Below are positions 39,201 through 48,749 of a stretch of DNA of 64,000 bases, piece by piece. Made by a program: the position numbers and the translations under genes. Positions within the stretch are counted from its first letter, which is position 1, and each line of letters opens with the position of its first letter. The notes under the pieces are model-generated. The model saw only the letters and a program-made list of their open reading frames with translations, was not told where the DNA came from and searched no databases. The stretch comes from Ectocarpus siliculosus (taxonomy: Eukaryota > Sar > Phaeophyceae > Ectocarpales > Ectocarpaceae), in assembly GCA_000310025.1 (NCBI GenBank), contig FN649741.1:707058-771057 (forward strand), written 5' to 3'.

Positions 39201-39328
39201 AGAGGGAGTTTTTCAAAAAGGTGTGTGTTTGTGGGCACCCATACCTGAACCGTCGGGTTGTAGCCCGCCGCGCCGGTGGCCCCGCCCATGATCTGATTGA
39301 TCGCGCCGCGGCTGATTAAGTTAGCCAT
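27257..39328 (-). CDS. RPA1: Replication protein A, 70 kDa subunit (RPA1)
   Basis: Fifteen exons: 39328-39245, 37202-37015, 36559-36469, 36094-35929, 35622-35421, 33438-33282, 32610-32474, 32200-32093, 31670-31526, 31185-31017, 30199-30082, 29315-29255, 28647-28577, 27995-27866, 27439-27257; all phases agree; 669 residues (usual about 600-650). RPA1 is the large subunit of the single-stranded DNA-binding trimer used in replication, repair and recombination. The order is the N-terminal OB fold (ISRGAINQIM, WRLVLSDG, NEMISSGDLKEL), a Gly/Asn-rich linker (about 121-225) with repeated ANNPY, DBD-A (ISAINPYQNRWTIKAR, ITKKGDMRQWNNARGSGTLF), DBD-B (LDKRNLILVDD, LSDFSGRSLNSLNASTLV) and DBD-C with a zinc ribbon of Cys534, Cys539, Cys553 and Cys556, then GKAWVTAFNDQG. 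The ATG at 39328 matches the family N-terminus. Intron 1 carries a large inverted repeat; intron 5 carries an N gap and artefactual sequence. Confidence 0.95.
27671..27695. repeat. TTTGG pentanucleotide repeat in RPA1 intron 14
   Basis: Five exact TTTGG units lie between exons 14 and 15 of RPA1. It is a simple intronic microsatellite. Confidence 0.9.
31803..31838. repeat. TTTCATG heptanucleotide repeat in RPA1 intron 8
   Basis: About five consecutive TTTCATG units lie just upstream (in transcript sense) of the exon 9 acceptor. It is a simple tandem repeat that would be length-variable. Confidence 0.9.
33890..34260. other. High-quality copy of a sequence repeated in degraded form after the gap
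   Basis: The segment runs into a C tract and the N gap at 34261. From about 33901 it aligns base for base with 34361-34720 once homopolymer smoothing is allowed. It lies in RPA1 intron 5 and has no coding role. Confidence 0.7.
34261..34360. other. Assembly gap (exactly 100 N) in RPA1 intron 5
   Basis: Exactly 100 N is a conventional placeholder of unknown size. The sequences on either side overlap in content, which suggests the flanking contig ends should have been merged. Confidence 0.95.
34361..34720. other. Probable low-quality read end duplicating 33901-34260
   Basis: The sequence repeats the pre-gap segment in the same order, but neighbouring bases have collapsed into homopolymers. For example GCTGTGCTTTGCTC before the gap becomes TTGTGTTTTGTTTT after it. 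Both copies end at a C tract followed by TCTCGAT. This is typical of late base calls in a Sanger trace and not of mutation. Confidence 0.7.
34730..34920. repeat. Three tandem copies of a roughly 62-base unit in RPA1 intron 5
   Basis: Copies start at about 34731, 34794 and 34860, each beginning CGGTGTTTGCCATCGGG and ending ACGACGTTGTAAAACAAGCC. They differ by a few bases and by C-tract length between units. The unit contains ACGACGTTGTAAAAC, also found next to the M13 forward primer site of lacZ-alpha cloning vectors. Confidence 0.85.
36240..36424. repeat. Polypyrimidine TC-rich tract in RPA1 intron 3
   Basis: About 185 bases of TCTC and TGTCTC repeats on the plus strand, a GA-rich tract on the transcribed RPA1 strand, lie 45 bases downstream of the exon 3 donor. 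It is low-complexity sequence and its translated frames have no biological meaning. Confidence 0.9.
37774..38482. repeat. Large inverted repeat (foldback) in RPA1 intron 1
   Basis: The left arm is 37774-38052 and the right arm about 38195-38482, roughly 280 bases each with a spacer of about 142. The outer ends read TTAAGGGCGCGGG and its complement; the inner ends read CGCTTCAAGCAC and GTGCTTGAAGCG. Arms match closely with scattered substitutions and small indels. In the RPA1 pre-mRNA it would form a long hairpin. It could be a non-autonomous foldback or MITE-like element or a small-RNA precursor; no transposase is present. Confidence 0.85.
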
Positions 39329-39629
39329 GGTCGAGAGAGAGAGGGGGGTAAGTTTCACAAGGGCTTCCTTGTTTCCTGTCGCTCTTTGGGTGTGCGGGAA
39401 CGAGGTGAAGTGCAACCAACTGATTTCAAAACTCCAAACAAGGACCCCCCTCCGCCCCCCCAAGGGGGCTCCGTGGATTCAGATTCCGCAGCATTGCGAG
39501 AACACGCCGCACTTCACACACGCAGCCCTCCGCCTTTTCAAAGCAAGGCGCCTCGCACGCGCGACCGTGGCTGAATCACAGCAAGGAACCAGCGCTGGTG
39601 TCCTTTATTTGCTTACCCCAGGGATAGCC
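39329..39629. promoter_or_regulatory. Short divergent promoter region between RPA1 and the bromodomain gene
   Basis: The RPA1 start codon (39328, minus) and the bromodomain start codon (39630, plus) are 301 bases apart, so both 5' untranslated regions and core promoters must share this space. No TATA box or other named element is clear. Confidence 0.55.
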
Positions 39630-42289
39630 ATGCAAGACCAATTAAGTTCGCGCGGTGGTGTGGACATCATGGATCGCCACCAGCTACACCGCTACGACGC
39701 AGAGAGCCGGCGCACACTACGGAAGGGCATCTCGCACTTCCTGTCCCCTCAGTTGCAGGTTCTCATCAAGGAGAAGCCGCGCATCGCTCTGGCGGAGAAG
39801 GCGGACTTTGCGGAGCTCCTGAGCGAGGAACGATCCGGGAGGTGCATCGAGGAGCTGTCGATGGACCTGATGCGACGATCATTCATGATTCGAAAGAGGG
39901 TTGCTCCAGGCTCCGCGGCGGGCGGTCTGGCGGACGAGGAGGGGGGAGGGCCGCCGGTGCCGCCGGACATGCCGGCGGCGCTTCAAACCACGAACAAGCT
40001 TTCCCCTGCGTTTGCAAAGAAGGTAGGCATCGGAGATGTCCACGTACGAGCTCCATTGTTTTGGGTATTCATGCTTACGTCATTCAAAAGCACACCTTAT
40101 TCGGGAAGAACCTGGAGACGATGTGGTACACGGTCGGTGTATTGCGCTGCTGTAGCATCAATCTACAGCTGTGTAATCACAGCTACAGCTGTGTAATCAC
40201 AGCTATCAGCTGTAGGTAGCTACAAGCTGCTTCGGGGTTCGAGTCAGGGATAGAAGTCGGGGCTGATGGTCGGCCGTGGAGAGGTTATGCTAGGTTTTGG
40301 GACGATGTGCCGCACCGTTTGATTGTTCGAGGACACAGCCGAGATTGGGTGCCCAGCCGCAGGTACACCGGCGACCATCAACAGGGCCTCTTACACAGAT
40401 ATCCAGAACGTGTGTTGAGCAGTAGTCTACGGTCCTGCATCCGTGCGGTAGAAAGTTCACCAAGAGTTGCTCCGCAGGGATTCGGTCTTTTCTGCCCTGG
40501 CGCAACCGGAGGTGGTCACTGCCGACGTCGCCTACTGCTGTAGAATATGGACAACTTTTGATATGCGCAGCAGCAGTGTTCGCTTAAACAGGTAAACGAA
40601 CAACGTAACTCCCACTTGGATTGACGTCGCTCAAGGCTCGCGCTTGCCGAAGCCCTCGAGAGGCATGACCTCGTGGTGCCGATTTTTTTAACGCGGATGG
40701 GGTTCGCATCACTCATACATGCCAGACACGTCATGGCCGAGGCAACGGCGACCGTGACTCAGAATCCGCTTTGTGCCTTTGCCAGCCGCTGGTTTTGGGC
40801 GCGCAGGCGCGCTCCCCTATGACTGACGTCAAGAGGACACGGCGTCGTGTACCACCTGACCGCCGCCATGCCCTCTCTTGCTCGGCAGGCAAAGCAAGTC
40901 GCCAAACAAGCCATGAAACGGCAAAGACCCTCTAGTGATAACGAAGAGGGGGAGATGGCCTCCGCATCAGGGTATTCCTCATCGGCTTCCGCAGCAGCGC
41001 CGCTGTCCCAAGACGCCAAGTCTCTCGTGAAGCCGCTCATCTCCAGGCTAGTGGCGATGAAGTGGCCGTCAGGGTGGGGCAATCCCTTCACGACGGTTTT
41101 CAAGAAGAGCAACGCCCCGCCGCGGTACTTCGAATTCATCAAGCGGCCCATGAATCTCACTTTCATCCGAGACAACTTGAACAAGAACAAGTACACCACG
41201 GTGAGTCGCGAGGCCACCTCGATCTGTTGTTTTCCGCCGTGAATGCACGACCGAGGAGGGAGAGGCGATGCCCTGTTTCGTGTAATGTCTTGCGGTGATA
41301 CCGGCGTAAGGAGCACGGCACTGCGTAGCTTTAACTACATGCCCTTTTTCTATATCATTTCTTCTCGTGGCGACAAGAGTTGTAAGAGGACGTGTGCTAC
41401 AGATGGTTTCAGATGTGTGCTGCGATGCGGAATTCAGATTTCGACCTGCTACGCATGAAGATGCACCAGAATAACACCCACTCATTCAAGCGTGGCGTCT
41501 TCGCAGTATACGTTCGTTGTCCGCGTCTGTTTTAGCTACGGATGGCAAGGTACTGTGGTCCTGTAAAGCAAATATTCGAACATGGTTGAGCCAACTTTGA
41601 CGCGGGATAAGACCCTGGACGTCGCGTGAGAGAAGACTAGACATGCTGAGTCGCTACAGGATCAAAGCAGCGCGACCCCAGCTGTGTTTGAGTTTAAGCC
41701 ACTGACGCAGCGGAGCACGTTGAACCGTTTAATCGAAACTTGCGACTGGTCATCTGTGGCAGTGAAAAAAAAAAACGAGTCCCAGCGTTGTCAATCTCGC
41801 TGTCTGATTCCACGAAGTATCCGGTGCACTGCTGGCCCTCTCGTCCGAAGGTCTCTTTGCGGGTCGCACTGCATATTTGGGCTCGAGCGCTGGAAGCTCG
41901 CAATACAACAAAAGAATTACAATATTACCTTTGACTTTCATGAAACAAGGCGTGTCGCTATCAACACGCGGTCGCGTGGAAATGCATCGTTTGCACTGAC
42001 CAACACAAGTGTCGCGATCCGATTTCTTTCGCATCGGCTAACCACGTCCTTTTGTTCCTTCATTTTCCCGCAGGTAGCCGAGGTCGAAGCGGACCTAGAA
42101 CTCATCGTCACCAACGCCCTGGCGTTCAACCGGCCTAGCGATCCAGTCTACCAGTTCGCCTTAGAGCTGCAGGAAGCCTTCCGAAGCGAGCTGTCGCTTA
42201 TAAAGCGGAACCTCGAAGACCTAGCGCAGCAGGGAGGCGGGGGTAGTGGGAGCGGGGGGGGGCAAGACAAGAAGCAAAGGGTTCGATGA
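39630..42289 (+). CDS. Single-bromodomain protein
   Basis: Three exons: 39630-40022, 40889-41200, 42074-42289, both introns phase 0; 306 residues. Bromodomains bind acetylated lysine on histones and other nuclear proteins. The N-terminal 130 residues (MQDQLSSRGGVDIMDRHQ...) are charged and helical and not recognised. A short acidic, Ser-rich linker follows. The bromodomain covers about residues 172-285: LVKPLISRL (helix Z), the ZA loop with NPFTTVF, RYFEFIKRPMNLTFIR (the family YxxxIkxPMdLxxI signature), then after intron 2 ADLELIVTNALAFNRPSDPV, where Asn254 is the acetyl-lysine-binding position (normally YN, here FN). The C-terminus is a Gly/Ser and Lys tail. It starts at the ATG after an upstream in-frame stop. 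It may be an accessory subunit of a chromatin complex; the partner is unknown. Confidence 0.85.
40164..40216. repeat. Tandem hairpin-forming 20-base units in bromodomain gene intron 1
   Basis: Two exact copies of a 20-base unit (40164-40183 and 40184-40203) each contain AGCTGTG-TAAT-CACAGCT, a perfect 7-base stem with a 4-base loop. A related AGCTGTAGGTAGCTACAAGCT follows. It is short, non-coding and could form successive hairpins. Confidence 0.85.
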
Positions 42290-42400
42290 CATATCTTTCT
42301 GATGCTGCACAATGTAGACTACAGATGGGGGGGCAGCACAAGAAGCAAAGGGTTCGATGGCATTTCTTTCTGATGCTGCACAATGTAGACTGCAGATGGT
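42262..42400. repeat. 71-base tandem duplication spanning the bromodomain stop codon
   Basis: 42262-42329 is repeated at about 42333-42400 with a few changes. The first copy holds the last codons (AAGAAGCAAAGGGTTCGA) and the TGA stop; in the second copy the equivalent triplet is TGG. The duplication extends into the 3' untranslated region and does not alter the protein as modelled. Confidence 0.85.
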
Positions 42401-44412
42401 ATGCATTATAGTGCTTTGATAGGCGAGCGCGACGTGTCGCGTTTTTTTTTTTTTGTTAGTTTTGTTAGTTGCCTTTTCGGGGTGGAAGAAACGGAATCAT
42501 GGTCGTAGGGTGCATTTATCTTTGTCGTCGTTCCCGATGTCTTCTTGTCTACACACGGGCTAGCGCTACGTTTGAGAGTCTCAGAGCGCGTCGGTAGTGA
42601 TTGGATCTGTTCATTTTTCACCCTTTGTTCTCCCAAGGACAAGGCGCAAGGTGGGAATGGAAAACACCATCGTGGTCGATAGCTCTTGACACACCGATCG
42701 CCGGGCTGTTGTCCATCCTCCATCCGGACGAAGGAAGCGACGTACCTAAAGCGGTGTATCTTTGAAGCAGTTTTCGTGGTAACGGTGTGTTGGTTGTGTT
42801 GTTGTGTGCATAGTGTGCATACGCCCTGCCAGGAGTGGTTCTGACTTCCTCCATCCATTTTCCCCCATTTGCCATTACCTGGGTCTTGGTAAGGCTCACG
42901 CGAGAAGAAGTGGAAAATTCTGTGTGCTTACCGTGGTGCACGAAGTGCCCCCTTCCAAGTTCGTCAGTCAGTTGAAGTCATAACGGTCATGTGAACAGCA
43001 GCCAATCGACGCCTATCCAGTTGTTGCAAAAGTGGAGCTTTTAAGAAGAGGCGGAGTATCTACGGCAGATGTTCGGCGAACCACACACTGTCCCAGAAGC
43101 TTAAGGTGTACGATGGTAACTCCCTCTCGAACAAGGAAGGCAGGGCATCCGCTCAACAAACCAATCAATCAAGTGGATTCAATGGTTGATTACTGTATTA
43201 TGTGAGCAAGTCTTCCCACGAGCCGACTACCGCAGACACATGGTGCTTGTAGATTCCCTACAAACACAACGCGATGGAGCTACTAAACCGATGGATTTCT
43301 AAACCTTGAGAGAACAGATACCAGAACGGCTTTCAACGGGAAAACAACAGCAACAAGATCCACTGGCCCCGAACCGAATGGTCGGGGTGCAACCTAGCTT
43401 TTCGTTCAGACGACACTCAAGCGATAAGATGCCGAAATCACAACCTAAAACTTCCGGATACCGGACAAGGGAGACTTCCATCCCTTGCTTGCGATCTCGA
43501 AACCAACTACGCACGTTTCCGAAAATTCATGTATTGTACTTAAAGTTTACGAGCACTGTAAGATGCATATGTACACGTACAAACAAGCGTGTTTGGGCAC
43601 GACTGAAAATAACACCAACAACAGACCATCAAAATACCTAGGGTGGCGAACCCCGTGCGCATCAAATACCTCTTCCGAGCCTCAAATATCCTGCCGGCTT
43701 CTTCTCCCCATTCAAAAAATAATCCAAAACACAACGGGACCGAAAATTCAACAATCGCCAAAATTCGGAACAATAAATGCTCGTTACCGACGCCGCGAGC
43801 AAACGCCATCCTAGTTCAACCGTTGCCAAGCACCTTGCGCTCTTGTGTCTTTCCCAAACCAGTTGACACTAAGGCACCATCAGATGCGTCACAATACGCG
43901 CAGCACAAGCTACGCTTGTCTAGCACCCCAACAAAAAGGGAGAAGTACCGCACCACCATCTCTCAAAACAAAAAAACTAAAAGGATGCACTGAAAACTTG
44001 CTCCGAACCCCCGAGTCGCTGTGTGAGCGGGTTCCGGATGTCAATGCTCACACATCGGAAGACACGAGACGGCTTTTTACAGCGGTTTCCGACACACGTT
44101 AAAATCCTTATACGTCCAGACGTCCAACCAAATGAAAGGAGGCCTTCGTTCGCGTACGTCATACACGACGACCATGATGTGCAGCTGTTCCGCGGGAAAA
44201 AGCCGTTTCGATCTCCAAAAATGCTGTACATACGAGTCCAATTTCTTGGGGGCACGCCCGGCCCGTTGCATCAACGGCAGAAATTTTGTGGACGCGCGAA
44301 ACAAGACGCAAACACGGTCGTTAACGATGCTAATGGGGAATGAAGCTAGCCAAGCGCATGGCGCGGAAGAGTCTCTCAGGCATATTGGCGGACTGTACGC
44401 CGATCTGACGCG
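42290..44412. other. Convergent intergenic region between the bromodomain and AMMECR1 genes
   Basis: About 2.1 kb lies between two 3' ends. It contains the second copy of the 71-base duplication at its left edge and otherwise nothing I can assign. Open frames on both strands are short and without family features, and both 3' untranslated regions are expected here. Confidence 0.5.
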
Positions 44413-47400
44413 TCAATAAGGCTGGGCGAGCCTTCTCATTTCCAGGTACTCTTGGTACGGCAGCTTGTGCTTCGAGCTCTGGTAGCGGGTGACCTGACGG
44501 GTAACGCGGGTGCGAGTATGGCAGGAAGATGGTGGATCGCTTATACAAATTAGTCTTTTGCACGACGCACGCTGCCGTAGCAGGGTTGTAGATCCACGCG
44601 GAACTCGGGGCACAAGCACTGAAGTAGTGCTTGGCCGCTCGCGATAAGATTTGACACTCAGACCACGTTCATACGTGAAGAATGTGCGCGCGTTACAGCT
44701 ACGATACATCGCACAAGACAAGAGGCGAAGCCAACGTTTACCAATGCTGCCACTTCTCGCGACGGAAAAACTGGCTGTCGGTCTACAAGGAGCACCGCGA
44801 AATGTTGATCGTTTATGTGCAGAACGCCTCTCGACTACGCTTCACCTCGCCTCGCTGCGAGATGAACCAAAGCTAAACACGCCCCACAGGGAGGACATGG
44901 GAGGCGGCATTCACCCCGTTAACCGTCGGGCTGTTGGACGCAAAGCGCCTACAATAGCTGGTCTGACGCTCGCCAGTCTTACCTCTACGCCCGCAAGGAA
45001 AGCCCTGTCCACTACCCGCTTGTACCCGGCCTTACGCACTAGCCGTGAGAGGGTCACCTTCCTGCTCCAACCTGACAAGACAGCCGAACGAGGGGTGTCG
45101 TAAAACTATTTCCGCGCAGCGAAAGAGTTAATGTACCGGGAAGCGCAATGCAAATCATGTATGTGTTGTGTGTTCGTCCTACTTATTCTGGCGCCAGTCT
45201 GCACACCTCTCACATACATCGACCCAACTATCAAGCCCTCAAGATGCAACCCGCGCAAACGCAGGGTCAAAGCGCGCCTGTTCCATTCGCGAGCCATAAC
45301 ACAGCAGTTGCACCGCTACTCAAGGGGGGGGGGGGGGGTGGAGTTCTCTCATGTTTCGCGTGCCTTGCCGGTTAGACAAGTGACCACGAGTCCTCACATT
45401 GTTCCTACAGGACCGATTGCCGATGGCCAATCGTTCCTTCCTACTTTGCCAAAAGGTGGCCCAAAAATGTTTTCCCTAGCCAATCAATCTATCCTATCGA
45501 TATCACTCCTCGCCTTCCCAACCTACTTCCTACGGGAGGGGAAGGGGGCTTGGATCGCTTCGTGTTTCGTTTCGCGCACCTTGTTCTGCCGCCACCTCCG
45601 GGAGGAAAGTGGCGCTGTAACTCGACCCCCGATCGTCGTCAAACTTGATCACAATGCCGTGCACGCCGATCTGTTTCGTTGCAAACAATCCGACAACACA
45701 ACAAGACAGGCAACGGTGGTGGGGGGTAAGATGCTCGGCGGAAAGGAGATGGGCACGGAAGCAGGAGGTGTATAGTGTTCACTGGCATCCGAATCAGCGC
45801 CTGTTCAGACAGAAAACGAGCGCCGGGCGTCCACCCCAAGCCGTTCGCCTGCCAGAGCAATAAGAGGTGGTCGCTTTTCCACACCACTTTGATCAACTCG
45901 ATAAGCACGCAAAGGTACAGACCGTCAGCAACATTTTTGTACAACAGACCGGGGTTTACTATACCATAGAGCGCAATCAAACAACACACCTTAGGCACAT
46001 CGTCACATACCTCCCAGTCTTCCCAATGTTGGGCCGGCTCGTACTTGACAAGAAGCGAGACGGAGACGTCGAGGGAGGCGAGTTCTGGCATCTCGATCGG
46101 TGCGAATCTCCTGTCATTTAACGCGCTGCTCAAGGTGGCACAGGCCAGCACACATGGCAAGGGAAGCAAGCGTAGCGCACGGTCGGTAGGCCAAGCTGTA
46201 AAAAGAGCCCACAAATCATCAGGAGGAACTTGCCCATACGACAAATACAACGAAATTGCAGCAGCAGCTACGCAAGCGGCTCCGCTCCTGCCAACCTGCT
46301 GTAGGTGTAGTCTCTGAGCTGCGAGATGGCTTGAGGATGAAGGGTTCCTATGCAGCCCCGCAGGGACTCCGTGCCGTGCTCGTGCTTGTCCCAAGTGACG
46401 AACATGCCGCTGCGGAAGCGAGTGCGGGCAAAGCGGGGCTGTGGCGGGGTAACACACGTGAAAACGGCGCGGTTCTCCGGTGGAAGTATTGAGAGCCTCG
46501 GAGGTCTCGCTCAGCTAGATTGACGTGACAGACGGGGACGGATTCAGTCAGAAAGCCAGTGTCGGCGAGAAAAAATCGCCGCGCTATCCTTACTGCCAAA
46601 CAAAAATCTTGCACATCAGAAACAGCAGTGTCTCTCTCGGAATCTCTACCCTGCTTTTGCAGCCGTCAAACAGCGCACGAAAAAACAAACACACAAAGAC
46701 CCCAGTCTGCTTTTACACCCGTCAAAGATTGCACAAAAAAAAAAGACAAAATAGGCTGCACACGTGTCCCACCAGACGTATCTCGTGGAGAACGATGGAG
46801 GAGGTGGCTCGATGTTGTTGAAGTGGGCGATGATCACATCTGACGACAACCGAGCGGGAGGGAGACAAATTACCGGAACAGCAGTGTGTGAGTACCACAC
46901 GGAAGGGGAGCCGGTCCTTGCTTGGGCGGTTGTCAAACGGGCCAACTCGGACACGAATATGTGGGACCTTCTCCGAAGTGTGCCAAGCAGGGGCTTCCAC
47001 TTCGACGATGGCCACCGTTAAAGTACGTGGCATCTCAATTCGACGCGATAGAACCATATGCGAAGGTCCTTCGGTGATTGTATGCATATTTTCTGACGAG
47101 ACAGAAGCCGGGAGAGGAGGGACAGAGTGGCCGGGTCGGAACTTGAACTTGAACTAGAAAAATGCCTTCATCGGGATACATGTACTTGTAGTCTAGTTTG
47201 GTTTTTTAGTCTTCCGTAGACTTTTTCTGTAGTAACACCGCAATTACCCACGTCGGGGGCCACGGCGCGACATGCACAACGGCATGTTCCAAAAACCACT
47301 CAGGCCTCCAGCTTCCTATACGTCACGGCTCAGCGTAGTGAGAAAGCGCTGTGCTCTATACTCAATCTCTGGTGTGTAGGAGCCACGGATGGCTACAACA

Positions 47401-47613
47401 TGAACATGAGCACACCAACACCCACCACCTACCGAAGCAGTAGGCGCACATTTCACGCGTCGCCTGCAGCGTCTCGGCAGGAGGCCCGGCGTCAGCTTGC
47501 TGCTGCAGCCCGCTGCTGCTGCTGCTGCCGCCGCCGTCGCGAGAGAACTGCCGCTCTTGCTCCGCGCGGCTGCTGCCGGCGCTGGTCGGGCTCCCAACGA
47601 GTGCTGTCGCCAT
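44413..47613 (-). CDS. AMMECR1: AMMECR1-domain protein
   Basis: Seven exons: 47613-47433, 46839-46778, 46438-46296, 46125-46011, 45670-45580, 45071-44983, 44493-44413; phases 1,0,2,0,1,0 agree; 253 residues. The AMMECR1 fold occurs in archaea, bacteria and eukaryotes; its biochemical role is still unclear. The N-terminal 55 residues are a Ser/Gln/Gly-rich extension. The domain then reads EMCAYCF + [18 protein letters not shown], the invariant LRGCIGT (about 107-113), [44 protein letters not shown] + [23 protein letters not shown] + [32 protein letters not shown]. Every block matches human AMMECR1 in order. The second coding exon is only 62 bases but is fixed by phase and by its motif on both sides. 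The ATG at 47613 is the first in frame. Confidence 0.92.
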
Positions 47614-48749
47614 CCTGCTCGTGCGTGATGGCCCCGAACCCAACCTACAGGCGCGTAGTGAATAGGGTGGTTCGAAGATGGGTCCGTAGTCCGTAGCGTG
47701 CGTTCCCGCCACGATAGCGACCAACAATATCGAAGACTGGAGGGAAGAAGATATAACATTCCAAAACCTCTTGTCTGTCTCGGTGTACAGCAGTACAAAA
47801 GTACAAAGGCACGCACAGCATTTTACCGGGGCGTGAGGGGCGCGATCGGATCTTCTTTTTCAGAAGATAAAAAAAAGGTCAACCGCAACTTCAAAATGGG
47901 CACCAATTCGACGAGTTCTCCGGAAACATCTCGGGGAAAGCTCAGCACCTTTTCCACGAAAGGAAGTTTACCATTCGCTAACAATGTCCAGAAGGGAGAA
48001 CTACTGGCGCCCTTGCTCTGGTAAGTTATACGTATTCCCGAACCAAGCGCAGGTCGGGATGTGTCGAGAGTCGAGAGCTGATCCGGAGAACGGGAAATAA
48101 ATATGAAAATGTGGGTCGTCGTTGACTCGATGTTTGGCTTCTCTTGTGTGTATTCGAGGTTCACGAGTCGGCCATGAAGTTGAGATCTCGATCCAACGGG
48201 ATAGAAACCATACATCCTAGACAAGATCGTACCACGTCGTTCGAAAAGCAGACAGAGTAACGGGGCCCAGCCCGAGATACTACAGCAGTCAGTGTGTATC
48301 GAGCTCTGTGAATACCAGGTTCTTCCAGTCGCAGAGTAGAGAAGCGCACGCCGCCATGCCCAAATTCTCGTCACACACGCACAGACGCTGACAGGACGGA
48401 GAGGGATAGACAGTTCAGGCATGTGTTCGTCGCATATCTAGCCACTACCTCGCCACGGCTCTCACCTGTTGTAAGCTTTCGGTTGCCTGAGAGAAGGGTC
48501 CACAGCAGTAGTTTGACGCGAGTTGAGCTCTCCGTCCCAGTTTCAAATGCACTGACATGTACAGCGGCGTTTTTCATACGGGGATGCATGGGGCTCCGTG
48601 AATCGAAATACAATACAATACAACCGAGGGTGTGGATCACGTGCTGCTCCTGGCACCCCAGACCTGTGTGCTGCTGCTCGGAGAGGAAGGTGGTGCGTGT
48701 ACAAGCAACTGGACAGCTGGGGGTGTCCGGAGCTTGGTTGATCGAAACC
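47614..48749. other. Divergent intergenic region between AMMECR1 and SF3A3
   Basis: About 1.1 kb between two start codons facing away from each other, so both promoters lie here. No exon is recognised and no specific promoter element is claimed. Confidence 0.5.

Noticed and set aside
40228-40252. GGGGTTCGAGTC, resembling a tRNA T-arm
   Set aside because: No matching acceptor stem, D-arm or anticodon arm lies at the required distance.
45639-46457. A 272-codon minus-strand frame as a single protein
   Set aside because: Only parts of it are real AMMECR1 exons; the frame runs through two introns, and the true exons join other frames by phase.
46764-47021. An 85-codon plus-strand frame
   Set aside because: It overlaps the second AMMECR1 exon on the opposite strand and has no family features.
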